Source of the DNA: a virus
Virus record (IMG/VR): IMGVR_UViG_3300042731_007944
Span: 1-64,000 of that record
Strand: one strand, 5' to 3'
Length of the DNA stretch: 64,000 bases
This document shows, piece after piece, positions 51,935 through 60,311 of this stretch. The notes beneath the pieces were generated by a model. It ran no database searches, was not told where the DNA came from, and saw only the letters and a list, made by a program, of their open reading frames with translations. Each line of letters opens with the position of its first letter. The first letter of the stretch is position 1. Position numbers and translations under genes: made by a program.

Positions 51935-52341
51935 TTGGTTTTTTGATCGGCAATATACCGCGTGACCGTCTCTTCTGAAACGTGTCCGATAGTTTCCACA
52001 TACGTTGAGGGGTTCCACAGATGCCCATTCCAGAGACGTTTCTGTAACTCTGGAAATTCAAGCAAGAGGCGTCTCGCAGAAATGCCCTTCATTAATTTAT
52101 ACATATGCGAGGCAGAGTATTTTGGATGCCCAGACACAAACACATGTACATGATCCGGCATGACCTCCAGTGATTGGATGACAAATCCTTTTTCTTTTGC
52201 GATCTCATGTAACAGTGTCTTGAGTCTGGTATCAATGCCGTTGACCAATACCTTGCGACGATACTTGACCGTCCAAACAATGTGATAGTTCGCATTATAC
52301 ACGACCGTTCTGGCATAGGTAAACCGTTCCTTGTCTCGCAT
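51931..52341 (-). CDS. tnpA: TnpA Y1 (HUH) transposase
   Basis: 136 aa. HUH motif in MPDHVHVFVSG and catalytic Tyr in VTRYIADQK; NYHIVWTVKYRRKVL start is typical. Single-strand transposition. Complete. Confidence 0.95.
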   Translation of the reverse strand: MRDKERFTYARTVVYNANYHIVWTVKYRRKVLVNGIDTRLKTLLHEIAKEKGFVIQSLEVMPDHVHVFVSGHPKYSASHMYKLMKGISARRLLLEFPELQKRLWNGHLWNPSTYVETIGHVSEETVTRYIADQKTK

Positions 52342-52514
52342 ACAGATAGTCTAGAAAAGATAGGGAACTTTGTCAAGAAAATAAATGAATTTTATGGTGA
52401 CAGATAGTCATTTTTTTAAGGATAGCGATTCATCTCGGATATAAATAACCGAGGATTCTCGCTATATGATCCTAAAGTACTATCAACCCGTTATAGCATC
52501 GCCGCGATCCAATA

Positions 52515-52946
52515 ATGACTGAACAACTTACAAAAATTTGTTCGAAATGTAAGGAACCAAAACCACTCTCTGCGTTCTACAGACAACAGGAATGTGCCTA
52601 TGGGGTTTCGCCAGAATGCAAAGAATGTCGAAGGGCATATAAACGACAACATTACCATCGACATGCGACACGTCTCAAAGCCTACGGCAGACGATATTAT
52701 CAGGAACACCAGGGAATGGTTTCTCAAAAATTCAAGCGATACCGTAAGCAGCACAGCGAGAAATTCAAGGCGTATCAGCGAGAGTATCGTGCTCGTATTC
52801 TGGAAAAAGTCATTCAGTTTCTTCGTATCATTGATACAACCACAACACTTGACGAAATCGTTGAAATTGTAGGTGTTCCGAGGACAGAAGCCAACCATGC
52901 CTTGAGAAAAGTCTCTGATCGCTTGCGAGAAAAAGTGCTATCCTAG
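52515..52946 (+). CDS. Zinc-motif phage protein, endonuclease VII-like N-terminus
   Basis: 143 aa. CSKCKEPKPLSAFYRQ and CKECRRAY match the zinc part of phage recombination endonuclease VII-like proteins, but the catalytic HNH region is absent. A basic, Tyr-rich middle and an HTH-like tail (TLDEIVEIVGVPRTEANHAL) follow. Probably a DNA-binding regulator. Confidence 0.6.
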   Translation: MTEQLTKICSKCKEPKPLSAFYRQQECAYGVSPECKECRRAYKRQHYHRHATRLKAYGRRYYQEHQGMVSQKFKRYRKQHSEKFKAYQREYRARILEKVIQFLRIIDTTTTLDEIVEIVGVPRTEANHALRKVSDRLREKVLS

Positions 52947-53720
52947 CGCCGCCGCGATCCGATCCGTCACCTTCCGAAATCCCTCTGACGTGGGATGTAA
53001 CTCATCTTTCCAGTCCTCCGGCGTCAGCGTGCCTTGCGTGTTCACCACCGTCAGCCCATCGATTGCTTGCACCGTTCGGGCATAGAGTGTTAGCAACACC
53101 CGAATCAGGTCCCGTTGATCCGCCTTCTTCGTGATGTGCGCCCGTTCTAAGGCGGGCGTGATCCACGGTTTCACGATCTGCCAGCTAAACAGGGAAAAGC
53201 CTTTGCCGGACGGATCGGGATAGTCATACGTATGGCAGATGATCCGGATATCAGGGTTCTTCGACACCTCCGGGACAACATGCGCCAGATCCTCATAATA
53301 GCCTTTGATCTTCAGCAGCCGGGCCGCCACGCGATCCCAGCGCACGCAATCCCGCCAGGGCATGCCTTTGCGGTGCGGCCACAACAAGCCGTCCAAATTC
53401 GAGACCAGATCGTTCCCGCCGCCTGAGAACAAGAGCACGTCAAACGCATACGACTCCAGCGTCCAGCGCAATTTCCAACGCTGTCCGCCGTCTAACATGT
53501 CTGAGAGCGTGTCGCCGGGCCGGGAAATATCGTAAATCGTCCAATTCCGGTCGTGTGCCTGTTTTCGCAAGTGATGGACGAGATTTGAGGCGCGGCCCCA
53601 GAACAGATACTTGCGCGGATACGAGAGCCAGCTATCACCCTCGCACAGGATGCGTTTTGCGCCACGAAAGCGGCGTTCCAGCGCGCGATAGACGCGTTCA
53701 TCTGCCGTAAAGCGTGTCAT
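52938..53720 (-). CDS. SGNH/GDSL-type hydrolase
   Basis: 260 aa from the ATG at 53720. Block I EGDSWLSYP (catalytic Ser), GGGNDL (block III) and DELHPTSEGF (Asp-x-x-His, block V). Phage esterases of this type sit in tails and deacetylate surface glycans. It is the last gene of the tail operon. Confidence 0.85.
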   Translation of the reverse strand: MTRFTADERVYRALERRFRGAKRILCEGDSWLSYPRKYLFWGRASNLVHHLRKQAHDRNWTIYDISRPGDTLSDMLDGGQRWKLRWTLESYAFDVLLFSGGGNDLVSNLDGLLWPHRKGMPWRDCVRWDRVAARLLKIKGYYEDLAHVVPEVSKNPDIRIICHTYDYPDPSGKGFSLFSWQIVKPWITPALERAHITKKADQRDLIRVLLTLYARTVQAIDGLTVVNTQGTLTPEDWKDELHPTSEGFRKVTDRIAAALG

Positions 53721-53809
53721 GATAGCCACCACCAAAAGAGAAACGGCAAGCAGCCGAAGACAAAGCAGCACGCAAGAAATAACAGCATTTTAATAGTGCG
53801 CAAGGACAT
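53717..53809 (-). CDS. Tiny membrane protein
   Basis: 30 aa, one hydrophobic helix ending FLFWWWLS; AGGAGGG site and ATGA overlap with the hydrolase gene. It may be a lysis or anchoring peptide. Confidence 0.55.
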   Translation of the reverse strand: MSLRTIKMLLFLACCFVFGCLPFLFWWWLS

Positions 53810-53814
53810 TGTTG

Positions 53815-55398
53815 CTACCCTCCTATCACGAAATATTGTGATTCCACCGGGAGGATTTCCGGATTCGTCACCTTATAGAGTATATCATCCAGATAGACCG
53901 GATCGGGCGACGAGACCCCTTCTACGGCATTCAATACCGTGCCAACAGCCGTATACCCGGCCCCGACATAGAACTTTTCTGCGTAGCCGGTCGGCGCATA
54001 GGCGGGTTGCCAAAAATAGCGGCTCAGCATCGTGCCAGACGCTTCCACGCTGCCATCAATCAGGATCGACAGCGTGCCGAGGGAAAAGAGAATTTCCACC
54101 TGATGCCAGGCGTTATCATTCATCGTGGTCGTCGTGGTCAAGATGTAGCCGCCAGCCGGGTTCCAGACGTTTGTGAGTTTGATCTTCGGCGCGTTATACG
54201 GAGAGGCTGAGTCCAACGCGACACAAAGGTTGAATGCTTGTAAGATTCCGCGATTGGCGAAATACCCGCCGTTGGTTTTTACCCAGAAGGACAGGGAAAA
54301 ATCGCCGTATGGCGTCAAATCGCTGCCCAATGCCGTCACAACTTCGAGATAGTCGCCTCCGGATCCCATACCGGTTGAGGCCGTTAGTTTGATGGACGAG
54401 GCCCCAGTGTGCGCGGTATCCGTGCTATGTTTGACGCCCCCGTGGGCTGTGATGGCATGCGGATCTCCGCTGGAATCGGTAAAGGTGGTACTGCCGTCTG
54501 TGGTGTCTGATTGGAGATTGAAGACCGTCACTTCCCCCGGTCCAGCAAACCCATTGATCAGGAATTTCCCGGTGCCGAGCGTGAGATAATCCGGGGAGGC
54601 CGCCGCCATCGAGACATTGCTGAAATCGCGTGTTGCGGGCATGACGCCGAATTTAAACAGTGGCGCTTTCGGGGCATCTGGAAGCAAGAACACGGCTTTT
54701 ACGGCATCTGTTACCGCCGCGAGTGCTTCTTCCTGTGCTGCGGATCCGGTAGGCGTACAGGATCCCTGTTCCGCTTCCGCTAACCCGGCAAACGCGCCTG
54801 AGAGATGTGCCCCGGCTTCGGTATGCCCTCCTTGAAATTTGGTATCCAGATCGTATTCCACCGAATTCGCCGAGGTGGTTTCATCGCCACCCTGAAGCGG
54901 GGTTCCGTGCTGAATCCAGGCGGGCGGATCATCATTCACCCCAGGATCGGGGGTGCTGCCGTACCCGAGGACAAAATAGTGATACGTCACGCCTGACGTA
55001 TTTACCTCTGCCGCCGTGCCGAGCGTAAACCCGGTTGTGGAGATCGCCGTCACGCGATCTGTCTGTGGCGCTTCCTCTGCCGTGCTTTTCATCTTCGGCA
55101 TTCCGTCACCTGTGACGAGATACAGGTTGCCGTCTTGCTCGCTCCAAATCCATAAGCAGAGGATTTCGGTAAAGGTCGTGATCAGAAAATCAATGGTTTG
55201 GGCGGCGCTTGCGCCTTCATAGGTACTCGTTTCCGGAATCGGGAAACTATTATACGGGGGCGTATGCCCCCCGCTCGGATAGTGTTGATTCAGAAAGCTT
55301 TCCCAGAGCTCTTTTCCGTACCGATTTTTCGTATCCGGGTATTTTGGATGATTTTCCGCGATAATATACTCATCCGCGCTAATCAGTGTTCGTGCCAT
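53815..55398 (-). CDS. Tail protein with LamG/concanavalin-like domain
   Basis: 527 aa. Residues about 310-480 form a laminin-G-like jelly roll (LTPYGDFSLSFWVKTNGG, WHQVEILFSLGTLSILIDG). The N-terminus (ENHPKYPDTKNRYGKELWESF) is shared in style with the 55405 gene, perhaps an attachment module. Likely a host-surface carbohydrate-binding tail protein. Confidence 0.75.
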   Translation of the reverse strand: MARTLISADEYIIAENHPKYPDTKNRYGKELWESFLNQHYPSGGHTPPYNSFPIPETSTYEGASAAQTIDFLITTFTEILCLWIWSEQDGNLYLVTGDGMPKMKSTAEEAPQTDRVTAISTTGFTLGTAAEVNTSGVTYHYFVLGYGSTPDPGVNDDPPAWIQHGTPLQGGDETTSANSVEYDLDTKFQGGHTEAGAHLSGAFAGLAEAEQGSCTPTGSAAQEEALAAVTDAVKAVFLLPDAPKAPLFKFGVMPATRDFSNVSMAAASPDYLTLGTGKFLINGFAGPGEVTVFNLQSDTTDGSTTFTDSSGDPHAITAHGGVKHSTDTAHTGASSIKLTASTGMGSGGDYLEVVTALGSDLTPYGDFSLSFWVKTNGGYFANRGILQAFNLCVALDSASPYNAPKIKLTNVWNPAGGYILTTTTTMNDNAWHQVEILFSLGTLSILIDGSVEASGTMLSRYFWQPAYAPTGYAEKFYVGAGYTAVGTVLNAVEGVSSPDPVYLDDILYKVTNPEILPVESQYFVIGG

Positions 55399-55404
55399 AG
55401 CCTG

Positions 55405-55851
55405 TTATTCCACCCCTAAAATAAGATAGTCATAGGTGACGCCAGACGCATTCACCGCCGGATCGGTGCCGACTGTCAGAAACCCGACATGCGAGATATC
55501 AGTCAGTTGATCCGCCTGAAAAGCGTTCGTGCCAATCTCCTTCGTCCCTGCCATGCCGAGTGTGCGAAAGACCGGATATTCCGTATCAGGCCGCGACACA
55601 AACGCGACAACCGCCTTCAGGCTACTATTGCTATAGCTCACAGGGTGCGCCGCATCCGTGCCCGGAAACGTCCCGGTCTCTGTGACGAGATAGCCCGAGA
55701 TTTTATGACTTGAATCGTCATTATGCTCTTTGCTATACGCCGCATACCATTGTTTCATCGCGCGATTGCCAATATCTTCATTCCCTGACGGATGATTGGC
55801 GTAATCGCGCGGTTCGTCATATTGCGCCCAGCCGAGTTCTGATGCTGCCAT
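55405..55851 (-). CDS. Tail-associated protein
   Basis: 148 aa from the ATG at 55851 (GGAGG 10 bp upstream). It ends in VNASGVTYDYLILGVE, nearly repeated inside the LamG protein (VNTSGVTYHYFVLGYG), so the two share a module. Probably a small baseplate or fibre component. Confidence 0.65.
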   Translation of the reverse strand: MAASELGWAQYDEPRDYANHPSGNEDIGNRAMKQWYAAYSKEHNDDSSHKISGYLVTETGTFPGTDAAHPVSYSNSSLKAVVAFVSRPDTEYPVFRTLGMAGTKEIGTNAFQADQLTDISHVGFLTVGTDPAVNASGVTYDYLILGVE

Positions 55852-55853
55852 CG

Positions 55854-57062
55854 TTACAATGCCTCCATGTCGCGATCTCCTCCGAACGACCCGCCATCCC
55901 CGGCGGAGCATGCCCCATCCCAGATGTCAGGTTCAGCGGTCAAGACCATGTTGAGCTTTTCCAGGATATAGGACAGCTGCCCGGCATCAAGATCGACGTC
56001 TTTTTCTATCACTTTTCCAAACTGATTGACGAGGGGGTTTCCGGTGCTATCTCGCAAGAGCGCAGAGGAAAATACCACGCAATCGCCTTTTTCCGCCTGC
56101 ATCGGTTTCATATTGATGCACGGCCAGGTCACGAGCCAGAGTGGATGCCCGAATTTCTCAACAAGCCGGGCCTGAATCGTGTGGACCGTCACGTCGCTGC
56201 GCGTCCAATCCAGCGAGAGTTCCCGCAGGCGGATCCCATACCGCGCTTGACTGAACGCATCCAGGCTATCCGCCCCGTCATCAGTGGCCCGGTAGTTGCT
56301 TCGCGCCCCTTCGCTGTAGCGCTTATCCGATTCATAGGCAACGGCATAATTACACTGCACCTGATTCACCAGATTGCGCACATACTGTGACACCCGCACC
56401 CCATCGGTTTCACGTTCGACAAAAAACGCCACAGGGCTGATCCCGGTCGTGAGACCCGTATCGAATCGCACGACAATTTTTCCGTCGCCATTGACATACC
56501 AATCCATCAAAAAGCTTGCGGCAATGGCATTTAGCCAGAACTGATAGGGGTTTTCGTCGAGCATCACCCCGGCGCACGTATACCCGAGACTCTCAGCCAC
56601 GTTTCGCGCGATCGCAAAGCTTGTCGGATCAAGATTCGTGGCATCCCCCAGGAGAGCGAAAATCACATCAATCGGGTTCGTCAGGAGCGCTCCGGTGTCA
56701 TCCACTGCCCCCAGACATTGCACCGTGATATTCCCCGGATCGGAGGGAAACGTCACATAGGCAATCACCCCTTGTCCTTCATAGTCGCCAGCCGTTGTGG
56801 TGGTAAAATTCGTCAATTCCGTCCCATCCCGATCAAAACAGCGGATGACATTGCCGTTCGCTTCACTCAGGATCGGATGCCCGGCCAGACAATAATCATG
56901 GCTGTTCACATTGAGACACGGCGCAGTCCAGAGCCCGGCATCTCCTGAATTTTCGGACATATCACCCCAGACCTTCGGCAAAAACGCATTCGTTTCTCCA
57001 GGGGCGCTATAGATGTTCGTCTTTGTGAGCGTCAGGATGTCTGAGAGGGTTACATGAGACAT
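55854..57062 (-). CDS. Distal tail / baseplate protein
   Basis: 402 aa. Beta-rich N-terminus and an alpha/beta domain (YGIRLRELSLDWTRSDVT) like phage tail hub/baseplate proteins. No exact family. It lies between the membrane protein and the short tail protein in a tight operon. Confidence 0.6.
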   Translation of the reverse strand: MSHVTLSDILTLTKTNIYSAPGETNAFLPKVWGDMSENSGDAGLWTAPCLNVNSHDYCLAGHPILSEANGNVIRCFDRDGTELTNFTTTTAGDYEGQGVIAYVTFPSDPGNITVQCLGAVDDTGALLTNPIDVIFALLGDATNLDPTSFAIARNVAESLGYTCAGVMLDENPYQFWLNAIAASFLMDWYVNGDGKIVVRFDTGLTTGISPVAFFVERETDGVRVSQYVRNLVNQVQCNYAVAYESDKRYSEGARSNYRATDDGADSLDAFSQARYGIRLRELSLDWTRSDVTVHTIQARLVEKFGHPLWLVTWPCINMKPMQAEKGDCVVFSSALLRDSTGNPLVNQFGKVIEKDVDLDAGQLSYILEKLNMVLTAEPDIWDGACSAGDGGSFGGDRDMEAL

Positions 57063-57931
57063 AGACAGACCCCCCAGATCAGATACTTTGTTTGCCCGCT
57101 ACGAGGGCTGGCAAGCGCGTACAACAGAAACAGCCACCCCACGACCCCAGAGAGCAGCAACGGCAACCCGTAATAGCCTATCGTCGTCATTCGAATACGA
57201 TAGGCGGTCCGTTGCGATCCCGGCAGCAGACAGCGCGGCCTCGGCGACAGACTGTTCTTCCGGCATTCCCGCCAGAGTTTACGCATCCAGTACTCAGTAC
57301 GAAAGGCCAGAACATACCACGGCGTGACCAGGAGACAGACCATTATCGTCATCCAGCCGTGTGTCAGCGCACAGGCGATCACCGCAAGCAAGGCCACCGG
57401 TTTCACCCAGAGCGTGACGGCTAACAGCACGCCGGATACGAGCGGGATCGGACACCCCCACGCCCAGAGTAAGCACATCACGGCCAGGCTATCATGCGTC
57501 AGTTGCCCGATCACCATGGCGAATACCGGAGCCAGCAGCACCCATGCGGCGCGGCGCGGAAGCCAGAGCATCGGCAGCAGACAGCCAGCGATAGACAGGA
57601 TTCTCGCGAACTGGCGTGAGTGAATCCGCGACAGCGCAAAGGACACAAACGGATTCTGGAAGCGGCAATAATTCAGAAAGGAGAAATCCTGTAGGAAGAG
57701 CGCGAGCGACTTCCTGTTCCGCGTTTCCTGCCAAAGCAGATCCGCATCGGCATAGGACGCCTGCTGCCAGAAGACGAACGCGCCACAACTCACCAGGGGC
57801 AGCAGACGCCATGCTCCGGAGAGGAGAGAGAACCCCCAAGCGAGGACTCCTGAGAGCACGAGCCACACGAGATCCTGCCATCGTAGGGGTCGAATTGGAT
57901 CGGCTGCGGTCATGCCATACACGGAGATCAT
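57050..57931 (-). CDS. Polytopic membrane protein within the tail operon
   Basis: 293 aa from the ATG at 57931 (GGAGGAGGG site). About eight membrane helices with short loops. Its function is unknown; its neighbours suggest seroconversion or superinfection exclusion. An early FQNPFVSFALS loop and charged loops are compatible with a DUF2029-like glycosyltransferase, not proven. Confidence 0.6.
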   Translation of the reverse strand: MISVYGMTAADPIRPLRWQDLVWLVLSGVLAWGFSLLSGAWRLLPLVSCGAFVFWQQASYADADLLWQETRNRKSLALFLQDFSFLNYCRFQNPFVSFALSRIHSRQFARILSIAGCLLPMLWLPRRAAWVLLAPVFAMVIGQLTHDSLAVMCLLWAWGCPIPLVSGVLLAVTLWVKPVALLAVIACALTHGWMTIMVCLLVTPWYVLAFRTEYWMRKLWRECRKNSLSPRPRCLLPGSQRTAYRIRMTTIGYYGLPLLLSGVVGWLFLLYALASPRSGQTKYLIWGVCLCLM

Positions 57932-58071
57932 CGCTTTTGTCCCTCCTCCGCCAGGATCGTGAGATAGCGGTGCCGTTCGTCTGGGGTTGCTCGAAGAAAG
58001 GACACGACAGACAGCACGATCCACGACGCCAACAAGAACAGACATATTCCGACAAACAGCATTACGGCCAT
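57928..58071 (-). CDS. Small membrane protein
   Basis: 47 aa. One membrane helix (AVMLFVGICLFLLASWIVL) and a charged tail. ATGA overlap with the polytopic protein; its start lies within the end of the tail gene. Confidence 0.6.
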   Translation of the reverse strand: MAVMLFVGICLFLLASWIVLSVVSFLRATPDERHRYLTILAEEGQKR

Positions 58072-59231
58072 GTGACCCACTCCCCATCAACCAGCGACAG
58101 CGGAAGGGCCCCGACAATGATGTCCGGCATCGCTGTCAGTTCATCATTCCCGTCGCTGTTAACGTACCAGTATTGTTCATCGTTCCACACGATCTGGCGC
58201 AGTTTGCCGTCATACCCTTCGCCAAACGTGATTGTATTATCAGCCCCGGTGTCGCTGCGGTCCATCAACGTGACGCCGCTCTGGGTTTCTGCATTCGCGG
58301 CCTCGCCCCAATAGAGTTCCAGCGTATTGCCGCCGTCTGTCGAGCACCGGACATAGACGAGTAAGGGCCGGTCGAGATCGTCAGCCGTCAGCGCATGTGT
58401 GTTCGTATACGTCGCGGTGGTCGGCGTTCCGTCAAGATTTTGCCCGGTCGTCACATACAAACAATTACTGGCATTAAATCCGATCTGGAGTCGGATCGCG
58501 CTATATGTTCCGTCACGGATCTCAAAGATCACCCCGGCGTCCGCAAGATCGTCTTTCGTCACCAGCGCCCGAAAGATCCAGTCGTCACTTGCCAGAAAGG
58601 ACCCGGCCAAAACACTATAGGCGACCGTTTCAGATGCCATTGTCCCGGTGCCATCATCTTCTAATGCCAAGACCTCAACCGCGATTCCGGTTCCGGCGTC
58701 AGGAAACACCGTGGACACCGCTTCAGCGACAAGCCGCAAGGTCATCTCATCCAGATGCACTTCCGTAATTTCGCCGGAGAAGAGTTGGCGAAAGGCTGAC
58801 GAGGTATTGCCTTCAAACGCCTGCAAAACGGCGATCTGCTGTCCTAATAACGGCTCGTCACGATGATCCCCCAGCAGATCGGAGAAAAACCCGTCCGTAT
58901 TGTCCAACATCACGCTATACGCCCCGATCTCTGTTTGCGTGAGGCTCGTGATGAGATCTGAGATCTGCGGGGCCAATGTCTCTGTAACGTTACCAAACTC
59001 GATCACACGGCCTTCGGCATAGGCCACCGGGATCCCACCAAACGTGCCACCATCGCCAGCCGTGACAGAACCATCCCACTGCGCAAGTTCTCCAAATCCG
59101 CCGATCTCGTCATCGGTGGGCGTGGTAAGCCCGAAAATATAGCGCGTGCGCACGGTCGTAATCACCACGAGCACTTGCACGCGATGTTCCGCGTCTTTCG
59201 CGGCGATATAGGCAGAGTCAAGGTGTAACAT
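58062..59231 (-). CDS. Phage tail protein
   Basis: 389 aa, beta-rich, with TPTDDEIGGFGELAQWDGS and SLTQTEIGAYSVMLDN segments resembling baseplate hub proteins. Starts right after the upstream stop. It is likely a distal-tail hub. Confidence 0.65.
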   Translation of the reverse strand: MLHLDSAYIAAKDAEHRVQVLVVITTVRTRYIFGLTTPTDDEIGGFGELAQWDGSVTAGDGGTFGGIPVAYAEGRVIEFGNVTETLAPQISDLITSLTQTEIGAYSVMLDNTDGFFSDLLGDHRDEPLLGQQIAVLQAFEGNTSSAFRQLFSGEITEVHLDEMTLRLVAEAVSTVFPDAGTGIAVEVLALEDDGTGTMASETVAYSVLAGSFLASDDWIFRALVTKDDLADAGVIFEIRDGTYSAIRLQIGFNASNCLYVTTGQNLDGTPTTATYTNTHALTADDLDRPLLVYVRCSTDGGNTLELYWGEAANAETQSGVTLMDRSDTGADNTITFGEGYDGKLRQIVWNDEQYWYVNSDGNDELTAMPDIIVGALPLSLVDGEWVTWP

Positions 59232-60311
59232 TCAGATCCTCGTCTTCACGCACTCTTTGAAGTGCAGATCCACGGCCCCGTGAAAATCCACCCCGGCGAA
59301 CTGCTGGCGGAAATCCCGAATATTGCGCCAATCACAGAGAAAGAATGTCTCTGGCTCATCATAAAACAGATGGACATACAGTGGGTGGATCTTTCCGCTC
59401 GTGACGATATCCACCACGGCGGCCTGCATGGCAGCGAGACTCGCAATATCGTTCAGCGATTGCACGTCATAGTGCAGCAGGAGATCCGCTTGCTGCGCAT
59501 ACGCCTTGTGTCGAAACATGCCGGCTGGATTCTCACTCTCCGCCCCGGTGTAGCCGTAGCCTCGCGAGGACGTCCACCAGGCGTTTGCTTCGAGTTCGCG
59601 ATAGGATCCCAGATAGAGCGTCGCCGTTTGAAAATACGACAGCGCCCCATCCACCGGGACGATGCGCCAGTACCGGTACGTCTGATCCAGGTAGAAGATC
59701 AGCTTGTGATCCGTCACGGTGATCGCCTGCGAATACGCCGGGCTGCCCCAACTGTCTGAGGAGTTCGCCTGAAGCGTCAACGTGCTTTGCCCGGCCACCA
59801 GATTGTGATTCATCAGGGCAAAGGCCGTCACCTGCTGCGCACTGCCGAGGTCAATCACGATCGGAAACGTGGCTCCTGACCGAAAAAGACTGTTGGGGTT
59901 CAAATTCAGCAGGTTTCCGGCTCCGTATTTCGCCACGGCGAAGAACTGAAAGGTGTCTTCCAGCGTGAAGTCATCGCCGACCCCCGCCTGCCAGGCGATC
60001 TTAACGCCATAATTCAGCGTGGCAAGCGTCGTGAGGGTCGTGACGCCGGTGGCTTCCCAGCCGGAGCTTTCTGAGGTCTTCCAACGATAGGTCGCCTGCC
60101 CCACAGAGACGCCGGGTGTGATGCTGTCGATCTGGGCGATGTAATCCAGGTTCTGCGCCCCGGCAAACGATCCGGCGGCAAACGCCGCCGCGCTGCCGGT
60201 CCCTCGCGTTTTCTCCACCCCGGAGACGATCCCCCCGGCCTGACTGCCTGCGGCGATCATATCCACGGACGTAATGTAGTTCGTATCCAGATAGCGCTCA
60301 GCGGTATACAT
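59232..60311 (-). CDS. Phage tail protein with discoidin-like fold
   Basis: 359 aa. Residues about 140-235 look like a F5/8-type beta sandwich (PIVIDLGSAQQVTAFALMNH, TYRYWRIVPVDG). Follows the tape measure gene, the usual place of distal-tail proteins. Confidence 0.65.
   Translation of the reverse strand: MYTAERYLDTNYITSVDMIAAGSQAGGIVSGVEKTRGTGSAAAFAAGSFAGAQNLDYIAQIDSITPGVSVGQATYRWKTSESSGWEATGVTTLTTLATLNYGVKIAWQAGVGDDFTLEDTFQFFAVAKYGAGNLLNLNPNSLFRSGATFPIVIDLGSAQQVTAFALMNHNLVAGQSTLTLQANSSDSWGSPAYSQAITVTDHKLIFYLDQTYRYWRIVPVDGALSYFQTATLYLGSYRELEANAWWTSSRGYGYTGAESENPAGMFRHKAYAQQADLLLHYDVQSLNDIASLAAMQAAVVDIVTSGKIHPLYVHLFYDEPETFFLCDWRNIRDFRQQFAGVDFHGAVDLHFKECVKTRI

Larger units (their letters stand above)
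50735..52371 (-). mobile_element. IS200/IS605-family insertion sequence with TnpA and TnpB
   Basis: 1637 bp. The left end abuts TTGAC (minus strand, 52376-52372), the target/TAM; the right end is GTTCAC (minus) after a CCCGGGC hairpin. There are no terminal inverted repeats and no target duplication, as usual. Ends were fixed by restoring the interrupted reading frame. Confidence 0.9.
50504..52407 (+). pseudogene. Small gene split by the IS200/IS605 element
   Basis: Codons 1-77 lie at 50504-50734 and codons 78-88 plus the stop at 52372-52407 (FLDEF then VKKINEFYGDR). Removing 50735-52371 restores one frame exactly. The intact 88-aa acidic protein is of unknown function. The insertion is therefore recent, and the gene would recover on clean excision. 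Confidence 0.85.

Noticed and set aside
57492-58055. 187-aa frame opposite in phase to the polytopic protein
   Set aside because: It is an out-of-frame shadow, Arg/Ser-rich, of the membrane protein gene.
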